Part shown: piece by piece, positions 25,279-34,440 of the stretch
Position numbering within the stretch: the stretch's first letter is position 1
How the letters are laid out: every line of letters starts with the position of its first letter
Assembly: GCA_034003625.1 (NCBI GenBank)
Contig: JAVEYG010000013.1
Span: 33,255 to 97,254, forward strand
Reading direction: 5' to 3'
Length of the DNA stretch: 64,000 nt
Source: GWE2-42-39 sp034003625
GTDB lineage: Bacteria; Bacteroidota; Bacteroidia; Bacteroidales; Prolixibacteraceae
Notes under the pieces: generated by a model
The model's input: only the letters and a program-made list of their open reading frames with translations
What the model was told of the DNA's origin: nothing
The model's database searches: none
Position numbers and translations under genes: made by a program

Positions 25279-28200
25279 TTATGATTTTAGCGCTTCATAT
25301 AAAATCTCCACCGGATGAAAAGCCTGTTTACCTGTCCCGTCGGCAATATGGTGGCGGCACGAAGTTCCCGGGGCAGCAACCAGCACGCTGTTTTCTGTTT
25401 TTCTTACCTCTGGAAAGAGTACCAGTTCGCCGATTTTCATACTTAGCTCGTAATGTTCTTTTTCATACCCAAACGAACCGGCCATACCGCAACAACCACT
25501 GGCGATTTCTGTTACCGAATAGTTTTCAGGAAGCTCCAGCATTTTTTTTGTCGGCAGGGTAGAAGCGATGGCTTTCTGCTGGCAATGGCCGTGTAACTTT
25601 ATTCGTTTTATTTCACTGGTGAACCGGTTACTGCTTATTTTTTCTTTTGCAGCTTCGTGCACAATAAATTCTTCAAACAGCAAACAGTTTTTTGCCAATT
25701 CCCGGCTGCTTTCGATGTACTCCGGGTCGACCAATTCGGGGTATTCGTCGCGGAACGAAAGAATGGTCGACGGCTCGATGCCGATTAGCGGAGTTTCTTC
25801 TGAAATCAGATTTTTGAGGAGAAGGACATTTTTGTTGGCTATTTTTTTTGCTGTGCGCACCAATCCTTTCGACAAATAGGTACGCCCGCTTTCCCGCGTT
25901 TTCGGGATGATTACCTCATACCCCAGTTTATTTAGTAGCAAAATGGCTTTTATGCCGATATCGCTTTCATTGTAGTTTGTAAATTCATCTGCAAACAAAT
26001 ACACTTTCCCGTTCGGAAATTGTGTTTCCCTGAAACCTTTCCCGTACCATTTCCGCAGGCTGAGTTTCGAGAGGGCGGGAACCCGACGCTGAGGCGCAAA
26101 ACCAATTGTTTTTTTAAATAAGCTGCTGGCGGTAATCAGGTTGCTAACCGGACGAAATACCATTCCTAACCGGTTGATTTTCGGAAGATAAGCGATTAGA
26201 CGGGTCCGTAGAGGAATCCCGTGCTCATCGTAATAATGTTGCAGAAATTCGGCCTTGAATCTGGCCATATCCACATTCGACGGGCATTCGGCTTTACAGG
26301 CTTTGCACGACAAGCACAAGTCCATCACCTGGTAAATTTCGTCGTGGTCGAAACGGTTCTTTTTACCGGAACGGGTGAGGTACTCGCGCAGGATATTGGC
26401 CCGTGCGCGGGTGGTTTTGTCTTCGTCGCGGGTGGCCATAAAACTGGGACACATGGATCCTCCGATCAATTCCGATTTGCGGCAGTCGGCTGAGCCGTTG
26501 CATTTTTCCACTGCACGCAGAATGCCCTGTTCGTCCGAGAAATTGAAGGTGGTTTTGAGGTCGGGCGCCGGCTGCCCGGCAATAAAACGAAGCCCTTCGG
26601 TAATGGGCGGTGTGTCGATAATCTTCCCGGGATTGAAAATATTTTCCGGGTCCCATGTTTTTTTCAGTTGTTTAATCAGGGCATAATTGTGCTCTCCCAG
26701 CATAAACGGAACGAATTCGCCGCGTAAACGCCCGTCGCCATGCTCGCCACTGAGCGAACCCCTGTATTTTTTTACCAGCACCGCTACATCTTTTGCCAAG
26801 CTGTGGTACACTTCCACATCTGCCGGATCTTTTAAGTTCAGCAAAGGACGCAGATGGATTTCGCCGGTAGCAATGTGGGCATAAAACACACAGTTGAGGC
26901 CATATTTTTTCAGCACTTCCTGAATATCATCCATGTATTCCGGCAGGTAATCAGGGGCAACGGCAGTGTCTTCAATGACCGTGGTACTCCGTTTATCGCC
27001 GGGAATATTCGACAAGATACCCAGCCCGGCAGTCCGTAGCGCCCACACTTTTTTAATATTAGCCGCACCGATAACCAAGGGAAAATGGTACCCAAAACCG
27101 GCAGCACGCATGTCTTTTTCAAGTTCTTCGACTCGTTTCCTGATTTTTTCTTCCGAATCGTCTGAAAACTCGATCATCAGCATCGCTTTCGGTTCGCCCT
27201 CAATGAAAAAACGGTTTTTGCGCTGTTCAATATTTTCCTTCGTGCAATTCATAATGATGTCATCCATCATTTCAATCGCATCGGGCCGATGACGGAGAGC
27301 CAGAATGTTTCCCCTAAAAGCTTCTTCCAGAGTATGAAAATGGGCGCATACCAAGCCTTTGCATGGTGGTGGGAGAGGAATCAGGTTGAGCCGGATTTTG
27401 GTCACAAAAGCCAGCGTCCCTTCCGATCCGGCCAATAATTTGCAGAAGTTGAATGGTTCACCCCCTTCCGTAAAAATCTCTGATTCGAGCAGTACATCAA
27501 TGGCATAACCGTTGTTCCGGCGCCGTACCTTTGGGTCGGGAAAACCGTTCCTGATTTCCTGTTGATTGAGTGGATCGGAAAGAATATGGCGAATATTCCG
27601 GTATATCTTTGTTTCAAGCGAACCTTCCGGGCCATTGCATTTTTCTTCAAACCCGGCTTTATCAAGTGCTTTAAATGTAACTTCTGAGCCATCAGCCAAA
27701 ATAACGTCAGCTTCCAGTACGTGCTCCCGGACGCTTCCGTACACCAACGAATGCAACCCGCAGGAATTGTTTCCCAGCATCCCGGCAAGTGTACACCGGT
27801 TGGCCGTTGATGTTTCGGGGCCAAACTGCAAACCGTTCGGGGCCAGTATCTGGTTCAGCTCGGCCAGCACGACACCCGGTTCCACTTCCACCCATTTTTC
27901 TTCCTTGTTGAAAGCCAGTATCTGGTTCATATACTTAGAGATGTCGGCCACCATACCGCTGCCCACCACCTGCCCGGCCAATGATGTCCCGGCTCCGCGT
28001 GGAATGACCGAAGTATTGTTTTCCCGGGAAAATGATATTATTTTCTGGATATCACTTTTCGTTTTAGGGCGGCACACCGCCTGCGGTATTTCCCGGTATG
28101 ACGAAGCATCGGTAGCATAAATTACTCTTTGGACATTGTCGGTGTATACATCGCCTTCGAGTTGTTGTTTCAGCTTGTAAAACGGATCGGTTGCTTTCAT
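25279..28200 (-). CDS. FAD- and Fe-S-containing oxidoreductase (D-lactate dehydrogenase/GlcD-GlpC fusion type)
   Basis: 973 residues from the ATG at 28200. The FAD-binding type 4 domain is at about 25-260 (VIPRGAGTSLAGQVVG), the FAD-oxidase C-terminal domain at about 265-530, a ferredoxin-like 4Fe-4S segment near 620-640 (CLSCKACKAECPSNVD) and two Cys-rich CCG-type motifs near the end (GHCQQKAI, GCCGMAGSFGYE). This GlcD+GlpC fusion oxidises D-lactate or another 2-hydroxy acid and passes electrons through Fe-S clusters to a quinone or electron-transfer partner. D-lactate is the most likely substrate from family knowledge, not from residues. A single gene. Confidence 0.88.
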   Translation of the reverse strand: MKATDPFYKLKQQLEGDVYTDNVQRVIYATDASSYREIPQAVCRPKTKSDIQKIISFSRENNTSVIPRGAGTSLAGQVVGSGMVADISKYMNQILAFNKEEKWVEVEPGVVLAELNQILAPNGLQFGPETSTANRCTLAGMLGNNSCGLHSLVYGSVREHVLEADVILADGSEVTFKALDKAGFEEKCNGPEGSLETKIYRNIRHILSDPLNQQEIRNGFPDPKVRRRNNGYAIDVLLESEIFTEGGEPFNFCKLLAGSEGTLAFVTKIRLNLIPLPPPCKGLVCAHFHTLEEAFRGNILALRHRPDAIEMMDDIIMNCTKENIEQRKNRFFIEGEPKAMLMIEFSDDSEEKIRKRVEELEKDMRAAGFGYHFPLVIGAANIKKVWALRTAGLGILSNIPGDKRSTTVIEDTAVAPDYLPEYMDDIQEVLKKYGLNCVFYAHIATGEIHLRPLLNLKDPADVEVYHSLAKDVAVLVKKYRGSLSGEHGDGRLRGEFVPFMLGEHNYALIKQLKKTWDPENIFNPGKIIDTPPITEGLRFIAGQPAPDLKTTFNFSDEQGILRAVEKCNGSADCRKSELIGGSMCPSFMATRDEDKTTRARANILREYLTRSGKKNRFDHDEIYQVMDLCLSCKACKAECPSNVDMARFKAEFLQHYYDEHGIPLRTRLIAYLPKINRLGMVFRPVSNLITASSLFKKTIGFAPQRRVPALSKLSLRKWYGKGFRETQFPNGKVYLFADEFTNYNESDIGIKAILLLNKLGYEVIIPKTRESGRTYLSKGLVRTAKKIANKNVLLLKNLISEETPLIGIEPSTILSFRDEYPELVDPEYIESSRELAKNCLLFEEFIVHEAAKEKISSNRFTSEIKRIKLHGHCQQKAIASTLPTKKMLELPENYSVTEIASGCCGMAGSFGYEKEHYELSMKIGELVLFPEVRKTENSVLVAAPGTSCRHHIADGTGKQAFHPVEILYEALKS

Positions 28201-28313
28201 AAAAAACAAGTTTTCAGCAAAAATTAGGACTTAAACGAAAAATCTTTTTGTACAAAGAGAAACGGAATCTTGTTTTATAATCAAGGATAACATTATTTCT
28301 TGAAAGATTAAAA

Positions 28314-28348
28314 AACAAAGGAGGCAATACAATGGTGCCTCCCTTGTT
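28314..28348 (-). terminator. Rho-independent terminator of the aminotransferase gene
   Basis: AACAAAGGAGGCA pairs with TGCCTCCCTTGTT (one mismatch) around a 9-nt loop; the minus strand then continues into T-rich sequence. Confidence 0.8.
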
Positions 28349-28370
28349 CAATTATGGCTAACTATTTGAT

Positions 28371-29663
28371 TTACTTTTTCACTTCTTTGCAGGCATTATA
28401 AATTCCCTCAAACAGGTCTTTCATGTCCTTTGCGGCAACGGCGGCAAAAGCCACCCGGATGATATTGCTCAGGTTGATAATGCCAATGCTGTATTTGCTG
28501 ATCAACAAGTGACGAAGTTCTTCCCCGTCAATGCCCGGGACCAGTTTTACGCACATAAAATAGCCGGAGTTATATGGAAGCGCAGAGAAGTACTCGCTGT
28601 ATTTTTTGTCTTTTAATGCTTCTTTTACTGCATTGTAGCGTTCTTTCATAAGATTATACTTGGCCTGTTTCTGCTGTTGGTAGTTAGGACTGCTGAATGC
28701 CTGGAGCAACAACGATTGCGAAATATTGGGCGAGTTGGAGATATTTCCCCGGATAGCGCCTGCAGTTTTGTTCTCAAGCGCGGCATACAGGGCCGCATCA
28801 CCACCTTTTATCCCGTAGGTCATGAAACCGACGCGAAAGCCCCATACATAATCTTCTTTTGTAGGTCCGTCAATTTTCAGCGCCAGTACATTGGGATGCA
28901 GGTCGCAGAGGCCGGTAAAAATACTTTCCTGTGCGATGCCATCTTCAAAAACCAGCCCGAAATAGGCGTCGTCAGTAATAATGACCAGTTTATTGCCTTT
29001 TTCTGCCGATTCGCGGATCGTTCCCACGATGGCTTTGCTTTCTTCAACTGTTGGTGTATATCCTGACGGATTATTCGGAAAATTGAGGATGACCACTTTT
29101 TTTCCAATTCCGCCTTCTTCGAGTTTTGCTTTAAAGGCGCTGATGTCGAAACCTCCATCCTTAAACAGGTTAAATTTGTCGGCTTTTGCCCCGAAGGCAT
29201 TATCCAGCGTGAGGTTGTAGTTGCCCCAGAACAGATCGGAAACAATGAATTTTTCACCTTCGTCCAGGAACATATACCCGGCCATACTAATCCCATGCGT
29301 CAGGGCATTGGTTACAACCGGCAAACTGATCTCCTTTCCGGTCATCGACGGGTTTTTTTCATACATCATGCTTTTCCATTTGGCACGGATGTCGGGCCTT
29401 CCGAAACTTGGTGCATACGGAAATACCATCGACGGGTCAAGGTCTATTTTAGAAGCAATGGCTTCCAGGCGCATGGGCGAACCATCGTCTTCAATGGCAG
29501 CGCCAATAGTTGCATTGATTTTGGTGTTTTTGGCATCTGCTGTTTGCCCGAGAATTCCTTTTTTGGGAAAGAAAATATTTTTCCCCCGCTCCGATAACAA
29601 TTCAAAAACCACAGGATTTTTATCCTGAATGATTTGGTTAAGTTCTGCAGCTTGTGGGTTCAT
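28371..29663 (-). CDS. Class I/II aminotransferase (PLP-dependent)
   Basis: 430 residues with the fold-type I signature: FPNNPSGYTP (substrate/PLP aspartate region), ITDDAYFGLVF and KIDGPTKEDYVWGFRVGFMT carrying the candidate Schiff-base lysine and the conserved arginine-bearing stretch. Proteins of this size and order in Bacteroidota are annotated as aspartate- or tyrosine-like aminotransferases; substrate is not resolved. It is monocistronic, with a terminator downstream. A weak -7 box (TATATTGC on the minus strand, 29716-29723) lies about 50 bp upstream of the start. Confidence 0.88.
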   Translation of the reverse strand: MNPQAAELNQIIQDKNPVVFELLSERGKNIFFPKKGILGQTADAKNTKINATIGAAIEDDGSPMRLEAIASKIDLDPSMVFPYAPSFGRPDIRAKWKSMMYEKNPSMTGKEISLPVVTNALTHGISMAGYMFLDEGEKFIVSDLFWGNYNLTLDNAFGAKADKFNLFKDGGFDISAFKAKLEEGGIGKKVVILNFPNNPSGYTPTVEESKAIVGTIRESAEKGNKLVIITDDAYFGLVFEDGIAQESIFTGLCDLHPNVLALKIDGPTKEDYVWGFRVGFMTYGIKGGDAALYAALENKTAGAIRGNISNSPNISQSLLLQAFSSPNYQQQKQAKYNLMKERYNAVKEALKDKKYSEYFSALPYNSGYFMCVKLVPGIDGEELRHLLISKYSIGIINLSNIIRVAFAAVAAKDMKDLFEGIYNACKEVKK

Positions 29664-29970
29664 TCCGTAATTTTAATAAATGGTGTTAAATAATAATTTG
29701 TAAGTTTTTCGGGGTGCAATATACGAATTTATTAAAATATCTTTTGATTTTGATGACATATCATGATGTATTTTGATGGATTATTAATAATTTGTATTTG
29801 CGATATATGTTCGTTCCTGTGTGATTTGGATTTTCCATATCAGAGACGGGGAACGGGCATCATAGCATAGAAACGATCGGATGTGACAATGGTTTAAACA
29901 GTTCATTTCATTGATATGTAAATCGTTCTTTCTAAAGTTTCAACTTTATTCTGTATGGTTTGACTGCATA
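29664..29970. other. Intergenic region with no recognised gene
   Basis: About 300 bp, AT-rich. The left end contains the aminotransferase promoter region; the right end contains the fumarase terminator. No coding frame, tRNA or known RNA element was recognised in between. Confidence 0.6.
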
Positions 29971-29999
29971 AAAAAAGGGCACTCCGGAGAATACCCTTT
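29971..29999 (-). terminator. Rho-independent terminator of the fumarase gene
   Basis: AAAGGG pairs with CCCTTT around a loop that contains CTCCGGAG; on the minus strand six T follow. It begins 28 bp past the fumarase stop. Confidence 0.8.
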
Positions 30000-30027
30000 C
30001 ATTGCATAGTGAATTTGTGGTAGTTCT

Positions 30028-31632
30028 CTAAAACTCGGAAAAGAAATTGTTTCCCTTGTCGTCGACAATAATGAAGGCAGGAAAATTCTCGACCCGGATT
30101 TTACGGATGGCTTCCATTCCTAATTCTTCAAAATCAACAATTTCCACCGACTTGATACTGTCTTTTGCCAGGATTGCAGCCGGACCTCCAATAGAGCCAA
30201 GGTAAAACCCTCCGTGTTTTTTGCACGCATCGGTAACCTGTTGGCTGCGGTTGCCTTTGGCCACCATGATCATCGATCCCCCTAAGCTCTGGAATTCGTC
30301 AACATAAGGATCCATACGTCCGGCAGTAGTAGGGCCGAAACTTCCCGAAGCCATTCCTTTCGGCGTTTTGGCCGGGCCTGCATAATATACCGGATGATTT
30401 TTAAAGTATTCCGGCATGGGCTGTCCTGCATCGATTATTTCTTTAATCCGGGCATGCGCCATATCGCGGGCAACTATCATGGTTCCCGACAGGTTCAGCC
30501 GTGTTTTGGGCGGATATTGGCTCAATATTTTCAGAATTTTTTCCATAGGCTGGTCTAAGTCAATATCGACAGCCGGTTGCATATACGGGGCTTCCTTCGG
30601 AAGATATTTGGCCGGTTTTTTTTCGAGTTCTTCAAGAAAAATGCCATCGGCGGTAATTTTTGCTTTAATATTCCGATCGGCACTACAGCTTACGCCAAGC
30701 CCGACAGGGCAGGAAGCAGCGTGGCGTGGAAGCCGGATTACGCGCACATCATGGACAAAATATTTACCGCCAAACTGGGCGCCGATCCCACTTTCCTGAC
30801 ATATCCTCATGACTTTTGCTTCCCATTCGAGATCACGAAATGCTTGTCCTCCGGCATTTCCTTCCGTAGGCAGATGGTCAAGATAACCGGCTGATGCTTT
30901 TTTCACCGTGGCCAATGTTGCTTCGGCTGATGTGCCGCCAATGACCAAGGCCAGATGATACGGCGGACATGCGGAAGTACCAAGGTCTTTTATTTTTTCC
31001 CTAATGAATTTTGTGAGGTTTTCTTCAGTCAGCAACGATTTGGTTTGCTGGTACAGGAAAGTTTTATTTCCCGAACCGCCACCTTTGGTAATGAACAGGA
31101 ACTCGTATTCGTTGCCTTCGGTAGCATAAATATCGATCTGGGCAGGCAGGTTGTTGCCTGTGTTTTTTTCATCGAACATTGTGAAAGGTACTACCTGTGA
31201 ATACCGAAGATTACGGTCGCGAAAGGTTTCGTAAATGCCTTTAGAAAGGTGTTGGGCATCGGAAACACCGGTATATACATTTTCTCCTTTCTTTCCAATT
31301 ACGATTGCTGTACCTGTGTCCTGACAGGTAGGAAGTTCTCCTTCTGCCGAAATTACCTGGTTAAGCAACATGGTGTGAGCGACAAAACGGTCGTTGTCTG
31401 TGGCTTCTTTGTCTTTCAGGATATCGGCAAGTTTTTGCAGATGGGTACCACGAAGGTAGAACGAAATATCGGTAATGGCTTCCCGGGCCAGCAGTTCAAG
31501 CCCTTCGGGGGCGATTTTCAGGATCTTTCGTCCGTTTGTTTCAATGGTCGATACAAAGTTGTTGGTTAACAACCGGTAATGGGTGGTATCCTTTAAAATT
31601 GGAAAAGGTTTCTGGTATACAAATTCTGCCAT
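30028..31632 (-). CDS. Class I fumarate hydratase (oxygen-sensitive 4Fe-4S type)
   Basis: 534 residues, the length of the single-chain FumA/FumB-type enzyme: an alpha domain first (CQDTGTAIVIGKKG, cluster cysteine; GGSGNKTFLYQ; LGTSACPPYHLALVIGG) and a beta domain after (GTMIVARDMAHARI, GPTTAGRMDPYVDEFQ). It interconverts fumarate and malate in the TCA cycle or in fumarate respiration. The cluster is expected to be oxygen-labile, which suits an anaerobic or microaerophilic host. A TATCTTTG promoter element lies 45 bp upstream; a terminator follows. Confidence 0.93.
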   Translation of the reverse strand: MAEFVYQKPFPILKDTTHYRLLTNNFVSTIETNGRKILKIAPEGLELLAREAITDISFYLRGTHLQKLADILKDKEATDNDRFVAHTMLLNQVISAEGELPTCQDTGTAIVIGKKGENVYTGVSDAQHLSKGIYETFRDRNLRYSQVVPFTMFDEKNTGNNLPAQIDIYATEGNEYEFLFITKGGGSGNKTFLYQQTKSLLTEENLTKFIREKIKDLGTSACPPYHLALVIGGTSAEATLATVKKASAGYLDHLPTEGNAGGQAFRDLEWEAKVMRICQESGIGAQFGGKYFVHDVRVIRLPRHAASCPVGLGVSCSADRNIKAKITADGIFLEELEKKPAKYLPKEAPYMQPAVDIDLDQPMEKILKILSQYPPKTRLNLSGTMIVARDMAHARIKEIIDAGQPMPEYFKNHPVYYAGPAKTPKGMASGSFGPTTAGRMDPYVDEFQSLGGSMIMVAKGNRSQQVTDACKKHGGFYLGSIGGPAAILAKDSIKSVEIVDFEELGMEAIRKIRVENFPAFIIVDDKGNNFFSEF

Positions 31633-31676
31633 TGGATTTTAATAGTGTGTTAATATTTTGTGTTTTTACGTTAAAA

Positions 31677-31684
31677 CAAAGATA
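31677..31684 (-). promoter_or_regulatory. Candidate -7 box (TATCTTTG) for fumarase
   Basis: The minus strand reads TATCTTTG, a full TAnnTTTG match, 44 bp upstream of the ATG. An ATACC-GG-GGTAT inverted repeat at 31693-31704 is close by. Confidence 0.5.
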
Positions 31685-31802
31685 GATAATTATACCGGGG
31701 TATCGTTTTCATGCCGGTGTTTCAACAAAAGTTTAAGAGTATTTTAAAGCGTGGTGCAAGCAGTCTGAACCTGACATATCGAAAAAAAAAGGAGTTTATA
31801 TG

Positions 31803-32498
31803 TTATTGCCCTTCGTTGTAAAATTGAACGATCCGGACAATATCTTCCTGGTCTCCGGTTTTTAGCTTGTTTTTCTTAATGAATCCGGCTATTTCTGTTC
31901 CTTTATCGGAAAACAATTCTTCTGATAGTTGTTTGGCTCCGGAAATCCGTTTGGCTTCCGCATCGCCAAAAGCAATGTAAAAATCTGGCTTTGATGTTTT
32001 AAACCGGGCAGGAGAGGGGTCCTCATAAGCTTTTGCCGGTTTTGCATCTTCAAAATTCACCCGGTACTGTTTTAGCAGTGTTGCCTTGCCCCGAAGCAAT
32101 ACCTCGAAATATGAACGTCCTAATTTGTTATTCAGCAGATACGCTTTGTAAATAAATTCCGAGCCACCAATTTTTATGTTTTTTACGGTCGATTTATCAA
32201 GATAAAACGTTTTCTTGTCTTTTTCCTCATATTCGATTTCGTCGGCATATATATTATACCGTAACGGAACATCACTGACTATCGTATTGCTCGTGCTGGT
32301 TACTTCACCTTTTACAAATTCGTTGTTCAGGAAAGGGGATCCCTGAATAGACGAATAGTCATATTGCCCTCCCATCCTGCTTTTTTCAGTTAAAACTGAA
32401 AAATGAAACTCTTCCAGCGATTTCGACGGATAATTTTGCGCGAAAGTAATTGTTGCACCGCAGATAATACTTAGGATCAGAACGGTTGTCTTTTTCAT
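31803..32498 (-). CDS. Exported protein of unknown function
   Basis: 231 residues with a clear signal peptide (MKKTTVLILSIICGATITFA, mature start QNYPSKS). The rest is mixed alpha/beta with alternating beta-type stretches (FYLDKSTVKNIKIGG, FIYKAYLLNNKLGRSYFEVL) and no membrane anchor. No lipobox cysteine is at the cleavage site, so it is periplasmic or secreted. I do not recognise the family. It is divergent from msrB, with no operon partner. Confidence 0.75.
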   Translation of the reverse strand: MKKTTVLILSIICGATITFAQNYPSKSLEEFHFSVLTEKSRMGGQYDYSSIQGSPFLNNEFVKGEVTSTSNTIVSDVPLRYNIYADEIEYEEKDKKTFYLDKSTVKNIKIGGSEFIYKAYLLNNKLGRSYFEVLLRGKATLLKQYRVNFEDAKPAKAYEDPSPARFKTSKPDFYIAFGDAEAKRISGAKQLSEELFSDKGTEIAGFIKKNKLKTGDQEDIVRIVQFYNEGQ

Positions 32499-32626
32499 TG
32501 CCGGTTATTTTTATTATTTTTCTGAATGGTTTTTTATTGGAGCAATAAATATACAAATTTCATTTTTTTCCGGCCGAGCATAGTTGAACAATTATTGGCT
32601 TCTGTTTGTATTAACAAAGAAAAAAG

Positions 32627-33085
32627 ATGCGTGTAGTTTTTGTTTTATTGCTTCTGGTTATTAATATAGTAGTCATGGCTCAGGAAACGAAAAAGAAGGA
32701 CACATACAATACCCTGACCGGATTCGAAGAATTCGTGATCGTTCACAAAGGGACCGAACGTCCTTTTACAGGGAAATATTACGCACACAAAGAAGAAGGA
32801 ACCTATCTTTGCAAACGTTGCAATGTACCGCTTTACCGTTCTTCCGATAAATTTGATTCGCATTGTGGTTGGCCTTCGTTTGATGATGAAATAAAAGGGG
32901 CCGTGAAAAAACTTCGCGATGCCGACGGACACAGGACTGAAATTGTTTGTGCCAACTGTGGGGGACATTTGGGGCATGTGTTTTATGGCGAGGGGTTCAC
33001 TGCCAGAAATACAAGACATTGCGTCAATTCTGTTTCCCTGAGCTTTATTCCGGCCACTTCAGATAGTTCTTCTTCAGTGAAATGA
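32627..33085 (+). CDS. msrB: Exported peptide-methionine (R)-S-oxide reductase
   Basis: 152 residues. A signal peptide (MRVVFVLLLLVINIVVMA) precedes a full MsrB domain: zinc cysteines in CKRC and CANC, substrate region HCGWPSF, GHLGHVF and the catalytic cysteine in RHCVNS. It repairs methionine-R-sulfoxide in envelope proteins. MsrA is not adjacent and the electron donor in the periplasm is unknown. No lipobox is seen. Confidence 0.95.
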   Translation: MRVVFVLLLLVINIVVMAQETKKKDTYNTLTGFEEFVIVHKGTERPFTGKYYAHKEEGTYLCKRCNVPLYRSSDKFDSHCGWPSFDDEIKGAVKKLRDADGHRTEIVCANCGGHLGHVFYGEGFTARNTRHCVNSVSLSFIPATSDSSSSVK

Positions 33086-33343
33086 AACTTTGTTTCTCCT
33101 GTATTCGCCTTGTATAATCGTGGAAAGGAAAGAGTATTTTTTCTTTTTTAGACTTTTTACGACTAAAAATCCAATATTTTATTTACTAAGAATTGGGAGA
33201 TGAAAAGGGGGTAAATATATTTTATAACATATTTTTGAATTTTACCGTCTGATATGCTGGCTCTTACAAAATCATGAACACCAACTTTCCGGATACGTTA
33301 TTAAATTCTTAATAATTCTTAAAAAATGTAAAGAAAGAAATAC
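33086..33343. other. Intergenic, no recognised gene
   Basis: Very AT-rich stretch after msrB; no coding frame and no terminator with a convincing stem were seen for msrB. It leads into the candidate small RNA at 33344. Confidence 0.5.
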
Positions 33344-33488
33344 TATATTAGCATCGCTTTTGATAAAAGCTTTGAAATTAAAACATTATATCTCTACCTT
33401 TTCTCTTTTAACCAATATCTATTTTCCGATCTAGCTAAACTAAATTATGGACAACGGGTTATCCAACAGGTAACCCGCTTTTTTTTGA
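33344..33488 (+). ncRNA. Candidate small RNA or orphan leader with its own promoter and terminator
   Basis: TATATTAG at 33344-33351 resembles the -7 box (one mismatch to TAnnTTTG). About 100 nt later CGGGTTA (33455-33461) pairs with TAACCCG (33471-33477), followed by CTT and a T-run. Between them there is no sizeable reading frame; an 8-codon frame (MDNGLSNR) starts at 33447 and lies across the terminator stem. The next gene on this strand is more than 4 kb away. A short transcript of about 130 nt is predicted. No known family was recognised. Confidence 0.35.
33455..33487 (+). terminator. Rho-independent terminator (plus strand)
   Basis: Stem CGGGTTA/TAACCCG with a 9-nt loop and eight or more T directly after. 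Confidence 0.8.
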
Positions 33489-33529
33489 CTTACAGATACT
33501 TACTGGTGACCGGAGTGGTTTTTAAAAAA

Positions 33530-33568
33530 CAAACTGATCCGATGGTTCTGTTCCATCGGATCAGTTTG
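33530..33568 (-). terminator. Strong terminator of the isomerase/oxidoreductase operon
   Basis: A perfect 16-bp stem pairs 33530-33545 with 33553-33568 around a 7-nt loop; the minus strand then reads TTTTTTA. It lies 26 bp past the stop at 33594. Confidence 0.9.
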
Positions 33569-33593
33569 TGAGAAAAAATCGGGTTACCAAGAC

Positions 33594-34430
33594 TTATTCC
33601 TTGGTGCTACGGATTACTCCTCTGAAATACCCGATTGATTCAGCAATTCCCATGAAAGGGTTATCCATATTACGTTCGTGTTCTAAGCTACAAACACCTG
33701 AATAGTTTACCTTTCGGAGCATATTCACAAAGGCGGGAAAATCGATAATTCCCCGTCCAATCTCGACCGAATAACCTAATTTAGTATTACCCGTCACATC
33801 CTTAATATGAATATCAAACACCCGGCTGTGGTATTTTTCCAAGTCGGCCACCGGGTCTTTTCCGTTGCGGGTATCATGCCCGATATCGAGACACATCCCG
33901 ATCCGGGGGTCTAAGTCTTTCACATGGTCCCATACATCGTCGGCATCGGGATATAATTTAATATCCGGTCCATGCAGATGGATGGCATAATTAAACCCGT
34001 ATTCTTTCACCTTCTTGTCGACATAAGGCAGTAACTCGTAATTAGGAACACCCACAATGAGTTTCACTCCTACCCGTTTTGCATACTCAAAGGCGCGGTC
34101 GATATCGGCTTCCGATTTCATGTAGATCGGCCCGACAGCATAGCCGGTGATGTCTTTTTCTTTCAGTTTGGCGTGAAAAGCGGCAATCTGTTCGTCGGTG
34201 CTGTTCAGCGGAAGGTGAAAATCCTTGATGCACAGATAATGTACATCGGCCTGTTGCATGGTTTCCAGTGTTTTTTCGAGGTCGAATTTCACAAAAGTGT
34301 AACCAGCCATTCCCACTTTGAATTTTTCCCCGGTTTCGGGAGCAGGTTGCGGATCGGGGCGCTTTTCCTGGGCAGTTGTAAAAAGAAAAACAAAAATACC
34401 CGCTAACAGAAAAATAGATTTTTTATTCAT
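33594..34430 (-). CDS. Exported sugar phosphate isomerase/epimerase-like protein (xylose isomerase-like TIM barrel)
   Basis: 278 residues. Signal peptide MNKKSIFLLAGIFVFLFTTA is followed by an AP-endonuclease-2/xylose-isomerase-like barrel: CIKDFHLPL, KLIVGVPNYEL, IHLHGPD, MCLDIGHDTRNGKDP, VFDIHIKDV and CSLEHERNM supply the usual His/Asp/Glu metal ligands. It is 10 bp downstream of an exported Gfo/Idh/MocA oxidoreductase, a pairing common in Bacteroidota and Planctomycetes for periplasmic inositol-, keto-sugar- or glycoside-modifying steps. Substrate unknown. Confidence 0.88.
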   Translation of the reverse strand: MNKKSIFLLAGIFVFLFTTAQEKRPDPQPAPETGEKFKVGMAGYTFVKFDLEKTLETMQQADVHYLCIKDFHLPLNSTDEQIAAFHAKLKEKDITGYAVGPIYMKSEADIDRAFEYAKRVGVKLIVGVPNYELLPYVDKKVKEYGFNYAIHLHGPDIKLYPDADDVWDHVKDLDPRIGMCLDIGHDTRNGKDPVADLEKYHSRVFDIHIKDVTGNTKLGYSVEIGRGIIDFPAFVNMLRKVNYSGVCSLEHERNMDNPFMGIAESIGYFRGVIRSTKE

Positions 34431-34440
34431 CGTTCCTGAT

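Noticed and set aside
27566..28120. 184-codon open frame opposite the flavin/Fe-S enzyme
   Set aside because: It lies entirely antisense to the FAD-binding domain; its composition mirrors the coding strand and it has no start context or domain.
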